DNA of 64,000 nucleotides from positions 35,922 through 99,921 of the forward strand of contig JABFGH010000017.1 of NCBI GenBank assembly GCA_013112585.1, in the 5' to 3' direction. The DNA comes from Ignavibacteriota bacterium. Lineage in GTDB: Bacteria > Bacteroidota > Ignavibacteria > Ignavibacteriales > Melioribacteraceae. Made by a program: the position numbers and the translations under genes. Numbering within the stretch: the first letter of the stretch is position 1; each line of letters opens with the position of its first letter. Of the stretch, positions 10,301 to 19,204 are shown in pieces. Below the pieces are notes generated by a model. The model had not been told where the DNA came from, searched no databases, and saw only the letters and a list, made by a program, of their open reading frames with translations.

Positions 10301-10528
10301 ATTATCATCGGGGCTCCATTTCGATACACCTTCGTATCCTTCATGAATAGTTAATCTTTTTGCATCTCCGCCGCCGGCAGGCACTGTCCAAATATCACCC
10401 TGGAATGAAAATGAAATCTGACTTCCGGTTGAATTTAATGCCGGGTATCGTACAAATGGCGAATCATCTGCAAAAACCATTGATGTAATCAATAAAATTA
10501 AAAGTGAATGAAAAATTGTTCGCTTCAT
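7313..10528 (-). CDS. Tricorn-like S41 protease with beta-propeller and PDZ domain
   Basis: This 1071-residue secreted protein has a signal peptide (about 1-20) and two WD40/TolB-like propeller sections (about 25-660), with repeats such as WSPDDKWLAYSLND and VWSKDGSKLGFLS. A tricorn C1 domain, a PDZ domain (about 770-850) and a C2 protease domain follow. By analogy to archaeal tricorn, Ser745-His746 (NASHMG) and the nucleophile Ser976 (NSYSNAEIF) can be assigned. DVRFNGGG is the oxyanion region. A very acidic/basic linker (KKEKDDDDDEKK) sits near residue 560. The protein probably degrades peptides in the periplasm. A terminator-like hairpin follows its stop codon. Confidence 0.93.
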   Translation of the reverse strand: MKRTIFHSLLILLITSMVFADDSPFVRYPALNSTGSQISFSFQGDIWTVPAGGGDAKRLTIHEGYEGVSKWSPDDNFIAFSGSRFGSNDIFTISVNGGMPNRLTYHSAGDNIADWSSSGKLLFTTSRVFRQVERESEIFEVSSDGGTPERVLDAVGSEPVMSPDGKYIAFVRGSARRTREAYKGPASPDLWLYDVEKKTYTKLTDYVGNDFMPRWGDSNTLYFLSSRLGKYNIHKLTLNDVNKKSNVQKVTNFNDEGIRYFSVSRDGSKIVFERKTDIYLMSVGKNNTEKVKINITSDYRFDPYEFKSYSSKASEYSVSPNGKYTAFAVHGEIFVTENDKEKSKTVNISKSPYRDQHVEWLSDTTLIFVSDRFGQFDLFMAKSADEKKPNLFKSLKHEIVRLTETKMDETYPVVSNDKKKVAYEVGVGKLVVSEISEEGKLSSEIVLLDGWDEPGNVSWSPDDKWLAYSLNDLMFNEEIYIHAADNSKEPVNISMHPRADMSPVWSKDGSKLGFLSARNNNDSDVWFVWLKKEDWEKTKQDWEEDDIEVSKKETKKEKDDDDDEKKDDVKPIVIDFENIHKRLEQVTSMPGDEAGLAISADGETFYFTSNSKTKKGRDLYKIKWDGTDTEQIIKGGQSPAAIGLSSNGKFLHMIKKGKLARLNTKTDKTESLPFKAELKIDYVKEYDQIFEEAWRALDVYFYDPNFHGQDWDELKKKYKPWALNASTSQDFREVFNYMLGQINASHMGLYRTPDRAETQSQKTGLLGVEVEPQSAGVKITRVVPESPANKEKSKLNVGDVILSVNGELIDEGTNFYSLLINTGNKQTLLEVKDKNGNEKEVVIRPASSLSSQLYNEWVENNRKLVDKYSNGRLGYLHIRAMGWNSFERFERELTAAGHGKEGIVIDVRFNGGGWTTDYLMTVLNYQQHAYTIPRGAAVNLEKEHKKFSEYYPIGERLPYAAWTKPSIALCNQNSYSNAEIFSHTYKTLGIGTLVGVPTFGAVISTWGRNLIDGSYVRLPRRGWYVKATDENMELIPAVPDIVVYNSPNAKAKGIDEQLERAVKELLKQIDN

Positions 10529-10577
10529 AATAAAACCTTTTTTTTGTTTTAGGACTAATTGTTAGACGAAATACTTT

Positions 10578-11291
10578 TTAGTTAGATTCAAAGCTATTGA
10601 ATAAATCATTAATCGGCGGATTAAAATTTTCACCGAATATTTCAAAACATGATTCTTCAAGGATAAAATTTTTAATTCCAGATTTTTCAATCGTCTCTTG
10701 AAATGTTTTATAGCAGTCAAGAGCCTTATGAGCTGCTTCAATATCTTCAGCTTCAACTTTGATAATGCAATCAATTTCATCTTCCGTTGAACCGCTTAAA
10801 GTAAAGTGTTTACCTTTTTCTGCTTCTTCTTTTTTAAGAGTAATGAAAGCTAATCGTTTTAAGTAAGAAAGTTTTTCTTTTAGTTCAACATAAACTCTTT
10901 TAACAATTGCATGCGTAATTAAGTGATCATGAAAACCGCTGATTCCGTGAACCGGATAGGTGACAATAACATTCGGCTCAACACGTATAATTTCTTTTTC
11001 AATTACATTTTCAATATCTCTCGGGTCCATTTCCTTTAAACCGCTGTCCGGCAAATCGAGTACGTTCATATCTGTCAGGTTCAGCGTCTTTTTTACATCG
11101 AGCATTTCTTTGTAACGCACTTCACCCATTTCATCAATTGAAAGATTGTACTTAAAACGCTGCTTTGTTGCTCCGCCCTTAGTTAATGTAAGAAGGTAAA
11201 CTTCATGCCCATCGCGTATTTGCTTGTGCATTACATGTGCCGGACCAAATGACTCATCATCGGGGTGAGGATATATATAAAGTATTTTCAT
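10578..11291 (-). CDS. PIG-L/LmbE-family deacetylase
   Basis: The N-terminal zinc motif YPHPDDESFG and the later GFHDHLITHAIV supply the metal-binding residues of the PIG-L family. These zinc enzymes remove N-acetyl groups from GlcNAc-linked substrates, as in bacillithiol, mycothiol or lipid precursors. The length (237 residues) is typical. A bacillithiol BshB role is possible, but no bshA or bshC neighbour is visible. It is a stand-alone reverse-strand gene between the PLP dehydratase and the tricorn-like protease. Confidence 0.9.
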   Translation of the reverse strand: MKILYIYPHPDDESFGPAHVMHKQIRDGHEVYLLTLTKGGATKQRFKYNLSIDEMGEVRYKEMLDVKKTLNLTDMNVLDLPDSGLKEMDPRDIENVIEKEIIRVEPNVIVTYPVHGISGFHDHLITHAIVKRVYVELKEKLSYLKRLAFITLKKEEAEKGKHFTLSGSTEDEIDCIIKVEAEDIEAAHKALDCYKTFQETIEKSGIKNFILEESCFEIFGENFNPPINDLFNSFESN

Positions 11292-11412
11292 TTTTGTTTT
11301 TCTAATTTTTTCGTTTGTAATAGCTTTTTTTCTTGATATAAAAATTCAATTTATACCGGCAAACAGCAGTCGGTTTTCATAAATACCATTAAGTTGAATA
11401 AGAAGTAATTAC

Positions 11413-12360
11413 TTAAAATGGAAGATTATTCAAATCGACATTACCGCCGGATAAGATTAAACCAACTTTTTTATTTGCAAATTTACTTTTGTTTTGAATA
11501 ACTGCAGCAAGAACAATCGCCGATGACGGTTCAACAATAATTTTCATTCGCTCCCAAATCAGCCGCATTGCATTAATTGTTGCTTTATCAGGCACAGTAA
11601 TAATTTCGTAAACATATTTATTAAGAATTGAAAATGTTTTTACTCCAAGTGAGGTTCTCAATCCGTCACAAATTGTTTTAGGTTCAACTGAAGGATAAAT
11701 TTTTCCGTCCCTAATTGATCTGTAAGCATCATCGGCTCCTTCGGGTTCTGCGCCAATAACCTTAGTTGAAGGAGAAATATATTTTGCTGATAAACATGTT
11801 CCGCTTAATAATCCGCCGCCGCCAACCGGAGCAATTAAATAATCGAGATTACTGATATCGTTAAAAATTTCCATAGCACAAGTAGCTTGCCCGGCAATAA
11901 CAATATGGTTGTTATAAGGATGTATAAATACGGCACCGGTTTCTTCAACAACTTTTTCTAAAGTCGATTCTCTTGCTTCAAGTGTTGGCTTGCAGTAGAT
12001 AATTTTTGCGCCGTATTCCTGCACGGCATTTTTTTTCTGAATCGGCGCATTGCTGGGCATTACAATAAAAGATTTAATTCCATTGTTCTTTGCAGATAAA
12101 GCTAACGCCGCAGCATGATTACCCGATGAATGAGTGGCAACACCGTTAGCTCTGTAATTTTTATCTAAAGTAAGAACAGCATTGGATGCACCTCTAAATT
12201 TAAATGCACCAACCTTCTGTAAGTTTTCGCACTTAAAGAATAAATTAGCACCGCAAATTTTATTTATCAGTCGAGATGTAAGAATAGGAGTTTTATGAAT
12301 ATGATTAAAAATTCTGGAAGCTGATTGTAGAATATCTTTATGTGTAGGCTCGTGGATCAA
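11413..12360 (-). CDS. Threonine/serine dehydratase-like PLP enzyme (fold type II)
   Basis: The protein has the PLP-lysine motif GAFKFRGASNA, the substrate loop SSGNHAAALA, and the phosphate-binding glycine loop PVGGGGLLSG. Near the end is the cofactor-ring serine region LSGGNVD. At 315 residues it has no C-terminal ACT regulatory domain, so it resembles catabolic threonine/serine ammonia-lyases or serine racemases rather than the biosynthetic IlvA. It converts Thr or Ser to a 2-oxo acid and ammonia, or racemises Ser. Sequence alone does not separate these roles. Confidence 0.9.
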   Translation of the reverse strand: MIHEPTHKDILQSASRIFNHIHKTPILTSRLINKICGANLFFKCENLQKVGAFKFRGASNAVLTLDKNYRANGVATHSSGNHAAALALSAKNNGIKSFIVMPSNAPIQKKNAVQEYGAKIIYCKPTLEARESTLEKVVEETGAVFIHPYNNHIVIAGQATCAMEIFNDISNLDYLIAPVGGGGLLSGTCLSAKYISPSTKVIGAEPEGADDAYRSIRDGKIYPSVEPKTICDGLRTSLGVKTFSILNKYVYEIITVPDKATINAMRLIWERMKIIVEPSSAIVLAAVIQNKSKFANKKVGLILSGGNVDLNNLPF

Positions 12361-12656
12361 GTTAAAAGCCGAAATCCTTTTAAGTATTAATTACAAATAA
12401 AAATAATTTTTGTTTATCAAAAGTAAGCAAAATTTTATGATAATTTATAATGATAATAATTTGATATTGAAAGTTATATTTTCGTATTAGAGAATTAAAG
12501 TTGAAACATATAATTATTATTAACTATTTAAGTATTAGTCATATTTATTATTTAAATTTAATATAACGATGTTTTTTATTATTCTAATATCATAATGATG
12601 TTTTAGGGCTAGATACCCTTATTTATTAAAACCACTAACAAATTACAGGAGTTACA

Positions 12657-14498
12657 ATGACAAAAAGATTTCTAATACTTTTGATGGTTCTATGTGCGTT
12701 TTCATTTTTGTATGCACAAAACCAGCGTGAATATGTGAAGGATCCTATTTCAGTTGAAAGAGCGATTACAAACAGCGAAGATGCTACGGTTTATTTTTAT
12801 GGAGATACACCTTCTCTTTATACTGTTACCGGCGACGGCGGATATGTAATTGGTACTAATACTTACGGCGACATTGGAAAATACCAAAGATTTGATGCTG
12901 ACGGACCCGGAACGTTGAACAGTGTTGATTTATATTTTGGAGCTAAAACCGTTAATGGCGATGCTGATACCGTATGGCTGGTTATCTATACCGCTCCAGG
13001 ATCCGGTGCAACGGATGCACCCGGCGATCTTATTTACCAAATGCCTTTCACAACAGATGTTATCGACACAACAGCAGCTAATACCTTTTCTTTGCCGTAT
13101 CTACATGTTCCACAAAACTTTTTTGTCGGCATAGAGTGGGATGGAGCTATTGACGATGAATTCGGTATGATAACGGATGCTGATTTAGAAGGTGATGCTG
13201 CATACCGCGCTTGGGAAAAATGGAGTGATGGTACACTGACTTCAGTTTTAAGTGCTTGGAATCTTGATGCTGATATTTGGATTGCAGCAGAAGTTGATGT
13301 GTATAACTTGCTTACAGTTGCTCAGGCAAGAGAAGACCTCGATATGGATTTAGTTCCTGACAGATTAGGCGACACAGTAACGGTTCAAGCAATGGTTATT
13401 TCACCAAACTATCAAACAACAAATCACTCATATTACCTGCATGACGGAACTGCCGGCATTACTACTTTTATGGCAGGAACAACAAATCCAGAATTACAAT
13501 TAGGTGATATCGGATATGTAACAGGCGTAATTGGACATTTTAACGGATTAACTCAGCTTCAGCCGCTTGCCGAATACAGCTTTGTTTTTATCAGTTCAGG
13601 TAATCCTGTTCCGGATCCTCCCGTTATAACAATAGCACAATATTTAGCTAATCCCGAAATGTATGAAAGCTCATTAGTTGGTTTTATGAATCTAAGTAAA
13701 GTTAGCGGAACATGGCCAGCAAGCGGTAGCAGTGCAACAATTCAAGTAAGTGATGGAATTGATACTGTTGATTTACGAATTGATAGCGATACAGATATTG
13801 ACGGAAGCCCTGAACCGGCTTGGCCTGTTGATATTATAGGTCTTGGAAGTCAATATGACAGTTCGCCACCTTACGACGGCGGATATCAAATTCTTCCCCG
13901 CTATTACGCAGATGATTTTCTTCCCGCAGGCTCACTCCCTGTTGAATTAACAAGTTTTTCAGCCAATATCGTCGGCAGTTCTATCGTTCTTGAATGGAAA
14001 ACTGCTACTGAAATTAACAACATGGGCTTTGAAATTGAGAGAGCAACAAATAATAAAGTTTGGCAAGCTATCGGGTTTGTTGATGGATACGGAACTTCAG
14101 CCGAAGCAAAATCTTACTCATATACAGATAATGAAATTGCTGAATTAGTAAATTATTTTTATAGACTGAAGCAAATAGACTTTGACGGAAGTTACAGCTA
14201 CTCAGCTGAAATTGAAATTACGGCTGAAATGCCTACAAGTTTTGAATTATCACAAAACTTCCCTAATCCTTTTAACCCAACAACCAATATTAGATTTACT
14301 TTACCTGAAGCTTCTAATGTTCAGTTGAAAGTATTTAATACTTTGGGTGAAGAAGTTGCCAGCTTAACTAACAATTTATTTGAAGCCGGTGTTCATAACA
14401 TTACTTTTGATGCCAGCAATTTTATTAGCGGTGTCTATTTCTATAAACTTGAAGCCGATAATTTTGTTCAAGTTAAAAAAATGATGCTCCTGAAATAA
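12657..14498 (+). CDS. Secreted T9SS cargo protein with OB-like domain
   Basis: A signal peptide (about 1-20, ending LYAQ) begins a 613-residue extracellular protein. The middle (about 220-430) looks like OB-fold/DUF5689-type domains, with phrases such as VTVQAMVISPN...YYLHDGTAGITTFM. An Ig-like segment follows (VELTSFSANIVGSSIVLEWKTATE). The last 85 residues are a type A T9SS sorting domain: FELSQNFPNPFNPTTNIRF...SGVYFYKL...VKKMMLLK. It is probably exported across the outer membrane and surface-attached or released. ACAGGAGTTACA gives a Shine-Dalgarno just upstream of the ATG. The substrate or role is unknown. Confidence 0.93.
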   Translation: MTKRFLILLMVLCAFSFLYAQNQREYVKDPISVERAITNSEDATVYFYGDTPSLYTVTGDGGYVIGTNTYGDIGKYQRFDADGPGTLNSVDLYFGAKTVNGDADTVWLVIYTAPGSGATDAPGDLIYQMPFTTDVIDTTAANTFSLPYLHVPQNFFVGIEWDGAIDDEFGMITDADLEGDAAYRAWEKWSDGTLTSVLSAWNLDADIWIAAEVDVYNLLTVAQAREDLDMDLVPDRLGDTVTVQAMVISPNYQTTNHSYYLHDGTAGITTFMAGTTNPELQLGDIGYVTGVIGHFNGLTQLQPLAEYSFVFISSGNPVPDPPVITIAQYLANPEMYESSLVGFMNLSKVSGTWPASGSSATIQVSDGIDTVDLRIDSDTDIDGSPEPAWPVDIIGLGSQYDSSPPYDGGYQILPRYYADDFLPAGSLPVELTSFSANIVGSSIVLEWKTATEINNMGFEIERATNNKVWQAIGFVDGYGTSAEAKSYSYTDNEIAELVNYFYRLKQIDFDGSYSYSAEIEITAEMPTSFELSQNFPNPFNPTTNIRFTLPEASNVQLKVFNTLGEEVASLTNNLFEAGVHNITFDASNFISGVYFYKLEADNFVQVKKMMLLK

Positions 14499-14529
14499 TT
14501 TAGGACTATCTATTCGTATTTCATTAAAG

Positions 14530-14558
14530 CCCTCATCTTTTTTGGTGAGGGTTTTTTT
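14530..14558 (+). terminator. Rho-independent terminator after the T9SS cargo gene
   Basis: The stem CCCTCATC (14530-14537) pairs with GGTGAGGG (14544-14551), with one G-T wobble, followed by seven T. It lies 32 bp past the stop codon of the T9SS gene. Confidence 0.85.
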
Positions 14559-14644
14559 ATGTAATACTAAATTGTGTGTATATTTTTAATTAAATTTTCA
14601 AAATAAAAGTTGAAGTAGATTGAAAATTCTAAGGGAGGCAGACT

Positions 14645-15652
14645 ATGAAGAAATTACTATACCCAGTTTTAGCAGCAGCTTTGTTTATAATTTTTTCATG
14701 CAGCAATAAAGAAAACAGAACCCAATACGGATTAGTAATTCACGGCGGCTCTGGTAATATTTATAAGGGTAAATATACTTCTGAAGAGGAAAATGCCTAT
14801 AAAGTAAAATTAATGGAAGCACTAACACTGGGCGATTCAATTTTAAACAGCGGCGGCAGCAGTTTGGAATGCGTTGAAAAAGTTATAAATCTTTTGGAAG
14901 ACTCTCCCCTATTTAACGCAGGCAAAGGTGCCGTTTTAACTAACGTAGGTACATGCGAATTAGATGCTTCAATTATGGATGGCAGAACACTTAACGCCGG
15001 TGCCGTTGCCGGAGTACAAAGAATTAAGAATCCAATTAGTCTCGCAAAAACAGTAATGACAAACTCAAGACACTTACTGCTTACCGGTGATGGTGCGGAA
15101 AAATTTGCACTCGAAAATGAATTCAACTTAATTGATAATGAATATTTCAGAACTAAAAAACGATACGACCAATGGCAAAATTCAATTGAGAAAAAATTAA
15201 AACAGAAAGAGCATAGAACTGAAAAAGATGAAAAGCTCGGCACTGTAGGGTGTGCTGCGCTTGACTTAAATGGAAATTTAGCCGCAGGTACTTCAACAGG
15301 CGGAATAAGCAGTAAACGTTTTGGTCGTGTTGGCGATTCCCCTATAATTGGCGCCGGCACTTATGCCAACAACAAAACATGTGCAGTTTCTGCAACCGGT
15401 ACCGGCGAATACTTTATTAGAAATGTGGCAGCATATGATATTTCTGCAAAAATGGAGTATCAAGGGAAAAGTCTTAATGAAGCCGCCGAAGAAGTTATTA
15501 TTTCAAAGCTTACGGAATTGGGCGGCAGCGGAGGAATTATTGCGATAGATAATAAAGCAAATATTGTAACAAAGTTTAACACCAAAGGAATGTTTAGAGG
15601 TTCAGTAAAAAATGGAGAAATGCCTATTGTAAAATTATATATCGATGAGTAA
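14645..15652 (+). CDS. Isoaspartyl peptidase/L-asparaginase (Ntn-hydrolase), lipoprotein
   Basis: The N-terminus carries a lipobox (IIFSCSN), suggesting a periplasmic lipoprotein. The Ntn-hydrolase family is shown by LVIHGGSGNI, LFNAGKGAVL, ELDASIMDG and the autocleavage site KLGTVGCAAL, where Thr200 would become the N-terminal nucleophile of the beta subunit. TSTGGISSKRFGRVGDSPIIGAGTYA then forms the substrate pocket. The enzyme hydrolyses beta-aspartyl dipeptides and asparagine. GGGAGGC provides a strong Shine-Dalgarno just upstream. The stop codon is immediately adjacent to the convergent MmcQ/YjbR gene. Confidence 0.95.
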   Translation: MKKLLYPVLAAALFIIFSCSNKENRTQYGLVIHGGSGNIYKGKYTSEEENAYKVKLMEALTLGDSILNSGGSSLECVEKVINLLEDSPLFNAGKGAVLTNVGTCELDASIMDGRTLNAGAVAGVQRIKNPISLAKTVMTNSRHLLLTGDGAEKFALENEFNLIDNEYFRTKKRYDQWQNSIEKKLKQKEHRTEKDEKLGTVGCAALDLNGNLAAGTSTGGISSKRFGRVGDSPIIGAGTYANNKTCAVSATGTGEYFIRNVAAYDISAKMEYQGKSLNEAAEEVIISKLTELGGSGGIIAIDNKANIVTKFNTKGMFRGSVKNGEMPIVKLYIDE

Positions 15653-16006
15653 TTATAAGCTGTCCAATTCCTTTTTATCTTTTTGAGTAAGTTTATCTAC
15701 AACCAAATTATAAGAATCATCAATCCAGCTTAAAATTTCTTTTTCCGGAATACCTGAATTAATTTCGATTGTATTCCAATGCTTTTTATTCATGTGGTAG
15801 CCGGGAATTACGCCTTCATACTTTTCTCTTAATTCTAAAACCCTCTCCGGTTTACATTTAAGATTTATAGAAATCGGCGGTTCCAAGTTACTTAGGCAAA
15901 ATAATTTATTCATAACTTTGAAGACTAAAGTACCCTCGCCAAAAGGAAATCCCTCCGTTACTCCCTTTTTCTTTAAACAGTAATCCCTTATTATTTCAAT
16001 GTCCAT
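15653..16006 (-). CDS. MmcQ/YjbR family protein
   Basis: The 117-residue protein matches the compact YjbR/MmcQ double-wing fold: IIRDYCLKKKGVTEGFPFGEGTLVFKV, then NLKCKPERVLELREKYEGVIPGYHMNKKHWNTIEI. Family members are often annotated as DNA-binding because of their fold; the cellular role is not established. It is convergent with the isoaspartyl peptidase gene with no intervening base, so read-through in either direction is likely unless transcription stops inside one of the genes. Confidence 0.93.
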   Translation of the reverse strand: MDIEIIRDYCLKKKGVTEGFPFGEGTLVFKVMNKLFCLSNLEPPISINLKCKPERVLELREKYEGVIPGYHMNKKHWNTIEINSGIPEKEILSWIDDSYNLVVDKLTQKDKKELDSL

Positions 16007-16122
16007 GTTTTATTCCTTTGCGTATTTTAACTATTTTCTTATTATCGTTAATTTTTTATTGAAACTATTTTATTCAACAAGTGTATTATAGAAAGATTTT
16101 TTATCAGAGAACAGGATTTATA

Positions 16123-18189
16123 ATGAGACAGCTGCTAATATTGTTTTTAACCTTAACAAGTATTCTATTTCCGCAATCAATAGAAAAATTGATTAGTGAA
16201 AATAGTGAAATCGATTCCAATAAAGTTTTGATGCCGACCGAATATCATTCAAGAGTAAATATGAAAATTACTCCATTATTAACCAGGCATCACTACAGCA
16301 GAGTAAAATTAAACGATTCACTATCATCAACAATTTTTGATACTTACATTGAATCGCTAGATAATAATAAGCTCTATTTTTTGAAGTCGGATATCGAGTC
16401 ATTTGAAAAATATAGATACCAAATTGATAATTTCTTACGTGCCGGCAATCTTGATGCAGCATATAAAATTTTTAATGTTTATAAAAATAGATTAACCGAA
16501 AGAATAGAATACACTATAGAAAGACTTAAAACCGAATTTGATTTTAGCAAAGATGAATATCTTGAAATAGACGAAGACAATGCACAGTGGGCAGGCAGCA
16601 AGGAAGAGCTGGATGAATTATGGCGGAAGCGAATAAAAAATGAAGCTCTCAATTCTATTCTTGATGATAAAACATGGGAAGAGACAGCAGATAATTTAAC
16701 AAAGCGATATCAACGATTTCATAAAGTGCTGCTGCAATATAAAACTGAAGATGTATTTCAAATATACATGAATGCATTTGCGCAATCAGTTGACCCGCAT
16801 ACAACATATTTCTCTCCTAAAACCTCCGATGCTTTCAAGATTAATATGAGTCAATCGCTCGAAGGAATCGGAGCACAATTAAGAAGTGAAAATGATTATA
16901 CAAAAGTTGTTAGAATTATTCCCGGCGGACCCGCAGCAAAAAGCGGACTGCTTCATAAAGATGATAGAATAAAAGCTGTGGGGCAGGGAAAAGACGGAGA
17001 GTTAATTGATATTGTCGGCTGGAGAATTGATGATGTAGTTGAATTAATACGTGGTGATAAAGGTACTACGGTTAAATTAGAAATTCTAAAAGCCGATGCA
17101 ACCCCCGACATGCCGAGTGAAACTATTACAATCGTTCGTGATAAAGTTAAGCTCGAAGAACAATCCGCAAAAAAAGAAATTATTGAAATTAAGGAAGATG
17201 GTATTATTTATAAATTAGGCGTAATAGACTTACCAACTTTTTATATCGATTTTGAAGCGAGAAGAAAAGGCGATAGAGACTATAAAAGTACAACCCGTGA
17301 TGTAAAAAGAATAATTGGAGAATTGAAAGAAGAAAAGGTTGACGGCATTATAATTGACCTAAGAAATAACGGCGGCGGGGCATTAGATGAAGCAATTGAA
17401 TTAACGGGATTGTTCATTGAAGATGGACCGGTTGTACAAGTAAAAAACATAGGTAGTAGTATTGACGTTGGAACCGACCCCGATAAAAGTATTGTTTATG
17501 ACGGACCTCTTGCTGTACTTATTAATCGTTTCAGCGCTTCAGCCTCCGAAATTTTTTCAGGTGCAATTCAGGATTACGGCAGAGGCGTTGTAATTGGCGA
17601 GCAAACTTACGGTAAAGGTACTGTTCAAAATTTGTGGGACCTTAAAAGATTTTTACCGGGAGTTAAAGATAAATTGGGTCAAGTTAAATTAACAATGGCA
17701 AAATATTATAGAATAACAGGCAGCAGTACACAGCACCTCGGCGTTGTTCCCGATATCGAATTCCCATCCCCAGTTGACCCATTGAAATTTGGTGAAAGTG
17801 CTAAAAAAAGCGCACTGCCGTGGGACCAGATTAAACCGACAACGTTTAAAAAGTACGGCGACCTAAGTTCGTTTTTACCTGTGCTTAAAGAAAAGCATGA
17901 AGAGAGAATGAATACAAATCCTGAACTGCAATATTTACTTGAAGATATTGAGGAAATAAAATTAAAGCGTCAGAAAACTTCTTTTACTTTGAACCAGGAG
18001 AAACGGGCTGCCGAAAGAGCCGAGGCTAAGAAGAAACGTGAATTGAGAGATGAACAACGTCAGGAAAATTCTGATATTGAAATTGTTGATAAGGAAGAAG
18101 TAGAAGTACGCAATATAAAAGTTGATGATCCCCTGCTTGAAGAAGCCGGGCACATACTGGCAAATTTAATATTAATGACTATAGGATAA
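16123..18189 (+). CDS. prc: Carboxy-terminal processing (tail-specific) protease, Prc family S41
   Basis: I chose the ATG at 16123 over an upstream in-frame GTG (16081) because it is preceded by AGGA and begins a clean signal peptide (MRQLLILFLTLTSILFPQS). An N-terminal helical domain (TRHHYSRVKLND...) is followed by a PDZ domain (GIGAQLRSENDYTKVVRIIPGGPA). The S41 core comes next, with the Ser-Lys dyad in RFSASASEIF and TYGKGTVQN. The C-terminal DUF3340-like coiled region is rich in Lys and Glu. It degrades or trims periplasmic proteins, as E. coli Prc does. A terminator follows. The length of 688 residues is normal. Confidence 0.94.
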   Translation: MRQLLILFLTLTSILFPQSIEKLISENSEIDSNKVLMPTEYHSRVNMKITPLLTRHHYSRVKLNDSLSSTIFDTYIESLDNNKLYFLKSDIESFEKYRYQIDNFLRAGNLDAAYKIFNVYKNRLTERIEYTIERLKTEFDFSKDEYLEIDEDNAQWAGSKEELDELWRKRIKNEALNSILDDKTWEETADNLTKRYQRFHKVLLQYKTEDVFQIYMNAFAQSVDPHTTYFSPKTSDAFKINMSQSLEGIGAQLRSENDYTKVVRIIPGGPAAKSGLLHKDDRIKAVGQGKDGELIDIVGWRIDDVVELIRGDKGTTVKLEILKADATPDMPSETITIVRDKVKLEEQSAKKEIIEIKEDGIIYKLGVIDLPTFYIDFEARRKGDRDYKSTTRDVKRIIGELKEEKVDGIIIDLRNNGGGALDEAIELTGLFIEDGPVVQVKNIGSSIDVGTDPDKSIVYDGPLAVLINRFSASASEIFSGAIQDYGRGVVIGEQTYGKGTVQNLWDLKRFLPGVKDKLGQVKLTMAKYYRITGSSTQHLGVVPDIEFPSPVDPLKFGESAKKSALPWDQIKPTTFKKYGDLSSFLPVLKEKHEERMNTNPELQYLLEDIEEIKLKRQKTSFTLNQEKRAAERAEAKKKRELRDEQRQENSDIEIVDKEEVEVRNIKVDDPLLEEAGHILANLILMTIG

Positions 18190-18211
18190 TCGAATTAGAA
18201 ATATGCAATAA

Positions 18212-18242
18212 AAAACCCGCTGATTTTAAGCGGGTTTTTTTT
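18212..18242. terminator. Bidirectional terminator between convergent genes
   Basis: The stem AAAACCCGC/GCGGGTTTT (18212-18239) is flanked by an A-run and a T-run, so it works on both strands. It separates the prc gene (ending 18189) from the convergent DUF6503-like gene (ending 18273). Confidence 0.85.
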
Positions 18243-18272
18243 ACACCTTTTCGCCAAATACAAAAACATTTA

Positions 18273-19052
18273 CTACCTCAAACTTTTGACCACTATGTTT
18301 TCAATAATTATTTCCGAGACTTTTTCAAGTTTGCCTTCTTTGAAAACTGAGCTGTAATTTTCAATATCGGTGTCAATTTTATCGGACGAATAATTTATTT
18401 GATCAAAAAATAAAATTCCCCCAACCCTTCTCGAATTTACCATTTTCCTAAATCTAGATCCTCCCCCGTTCACATGAAAATAATAAGCAAAATATTCCAT
18501 TTGGTTTGAATTTTTATTTATCCAATAAACATATCTATCCTCATAATCCCTTCCGCCGCCTTCCTGCTTAAATGTAACTTCAAGCAAATAGAATTCTTCA
18601 CCTTCAATGCTATCCTCACTAATCACTTTTTTTATTGCAGCTTTATCAGCTAACGGAAACGGCAGCAGTGTAAAATAAATAACAGAGTTAACTGCTCCAT
18701 CAATTTTATTTTCCCCTTTTTTGTCCAATTCAATTTCAACACCATCAGTAAATTTTTGCTTGCCTTTGTTAGCTATCAATTCACGAACATTTTGACCAGC
18801 AGTATCAGTATAAACTCGCTCATACTTAAATTCATTGCCGTTCCGATATATATTAAATTGTTTACCTCTAAACTCAAAACTAATTTCTGAGTGTTTATAA
18901 TTTTCACCGCCATGTTCTTCAATCAATAATGATGTAATTTCTTCAACACTTTTTTCAGATTGGCAGTTTTGAAAAAGTACAAGAATCAAACTCATTAAAA
19001 ATAGTTTTCCAATTAATATCATTTTCGATTTTATATATAAATTTGTTTTCAT
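18273..19052 (-). CDS. DUF6503-like outer lipoprotein
   Basis: The hydrophobic N-terminus ends in LFQNCQSEK, a clear lipobox. The mature part is beta-rich, with SEISFEFRGKQFNIYRNGNEFKYER, GVNSVIYFTLLPFPL-type strands and DYEDRYVYWINKNSNQMEYFAYYF. This resembles the DUF6503 family of Bacteroidota lipoproteins, which have LolA/LolB-like lipocalin strands. No enzymatic motif is visible and the role is unknown. It ends at the bidirectional terminator shared with prc. The start could be the first ATG (19052) or the Met at residue 11; the latter gives a more usual lipoprotein signal length. Confidence 0.8.
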   Translation of the reverse strand: MKTNLYIKSKMILIGKLFLMSLILVLFQNCQSEKSVEEITSLLIEEHGGENYKHSEISFEFRGKQFNIYRNGNEFKYERVYTDTAGQNVRELIANKGKQKFTDGVEIELDKKGENKIDGAVNSVIYFTLLPFPLADKAAIKKVISEDSIEGEEFYLLEVTFKQEGGGRDYEDRYVYWINKNSNQMEYFAYYFHVNGGGSRFRKMVNSRRVGGILFFDQINYSSDKIDTDIENYSSVFKEGKLEKVSEIIIENIVVKSLR

Positions 19053-19141
19053 ATTACTCTCGTCGTTTTTTAGCTCAAAATATTTATAACAATATCAAAA
19101 AATATCTTCCAAGTTACGATGCAGAAAAATGAGCCATGATC

Positions 19142-19176
19142 CTGGATTCTGGATTCTGGATCCTTGTTTCTGGATG
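19142..19176. repeat. Short CTGGATT tandem repeat
   Basis: In the gap upstream of the DUF6503-like gene the heptamer CTGGATT occurs in tandem, followed by degenerate copies (CTGGATC, CTGGATG). There is no coding potential. It is one of several simple repeats in intergenic gaps of this window. Confidence 0.6.
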
Positions 19177-19204
19177 CTTGAATTTGATTATTGCCGATAC
19201 TGAT

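Noticed and set aside
14797..15360. Long reverse-strand open frame opposite the isoaspartyl peptidase gene
   Set aside because: It mirrors a well-supported Ntn-hydrolase gene and has no recognisable domain or start signal.
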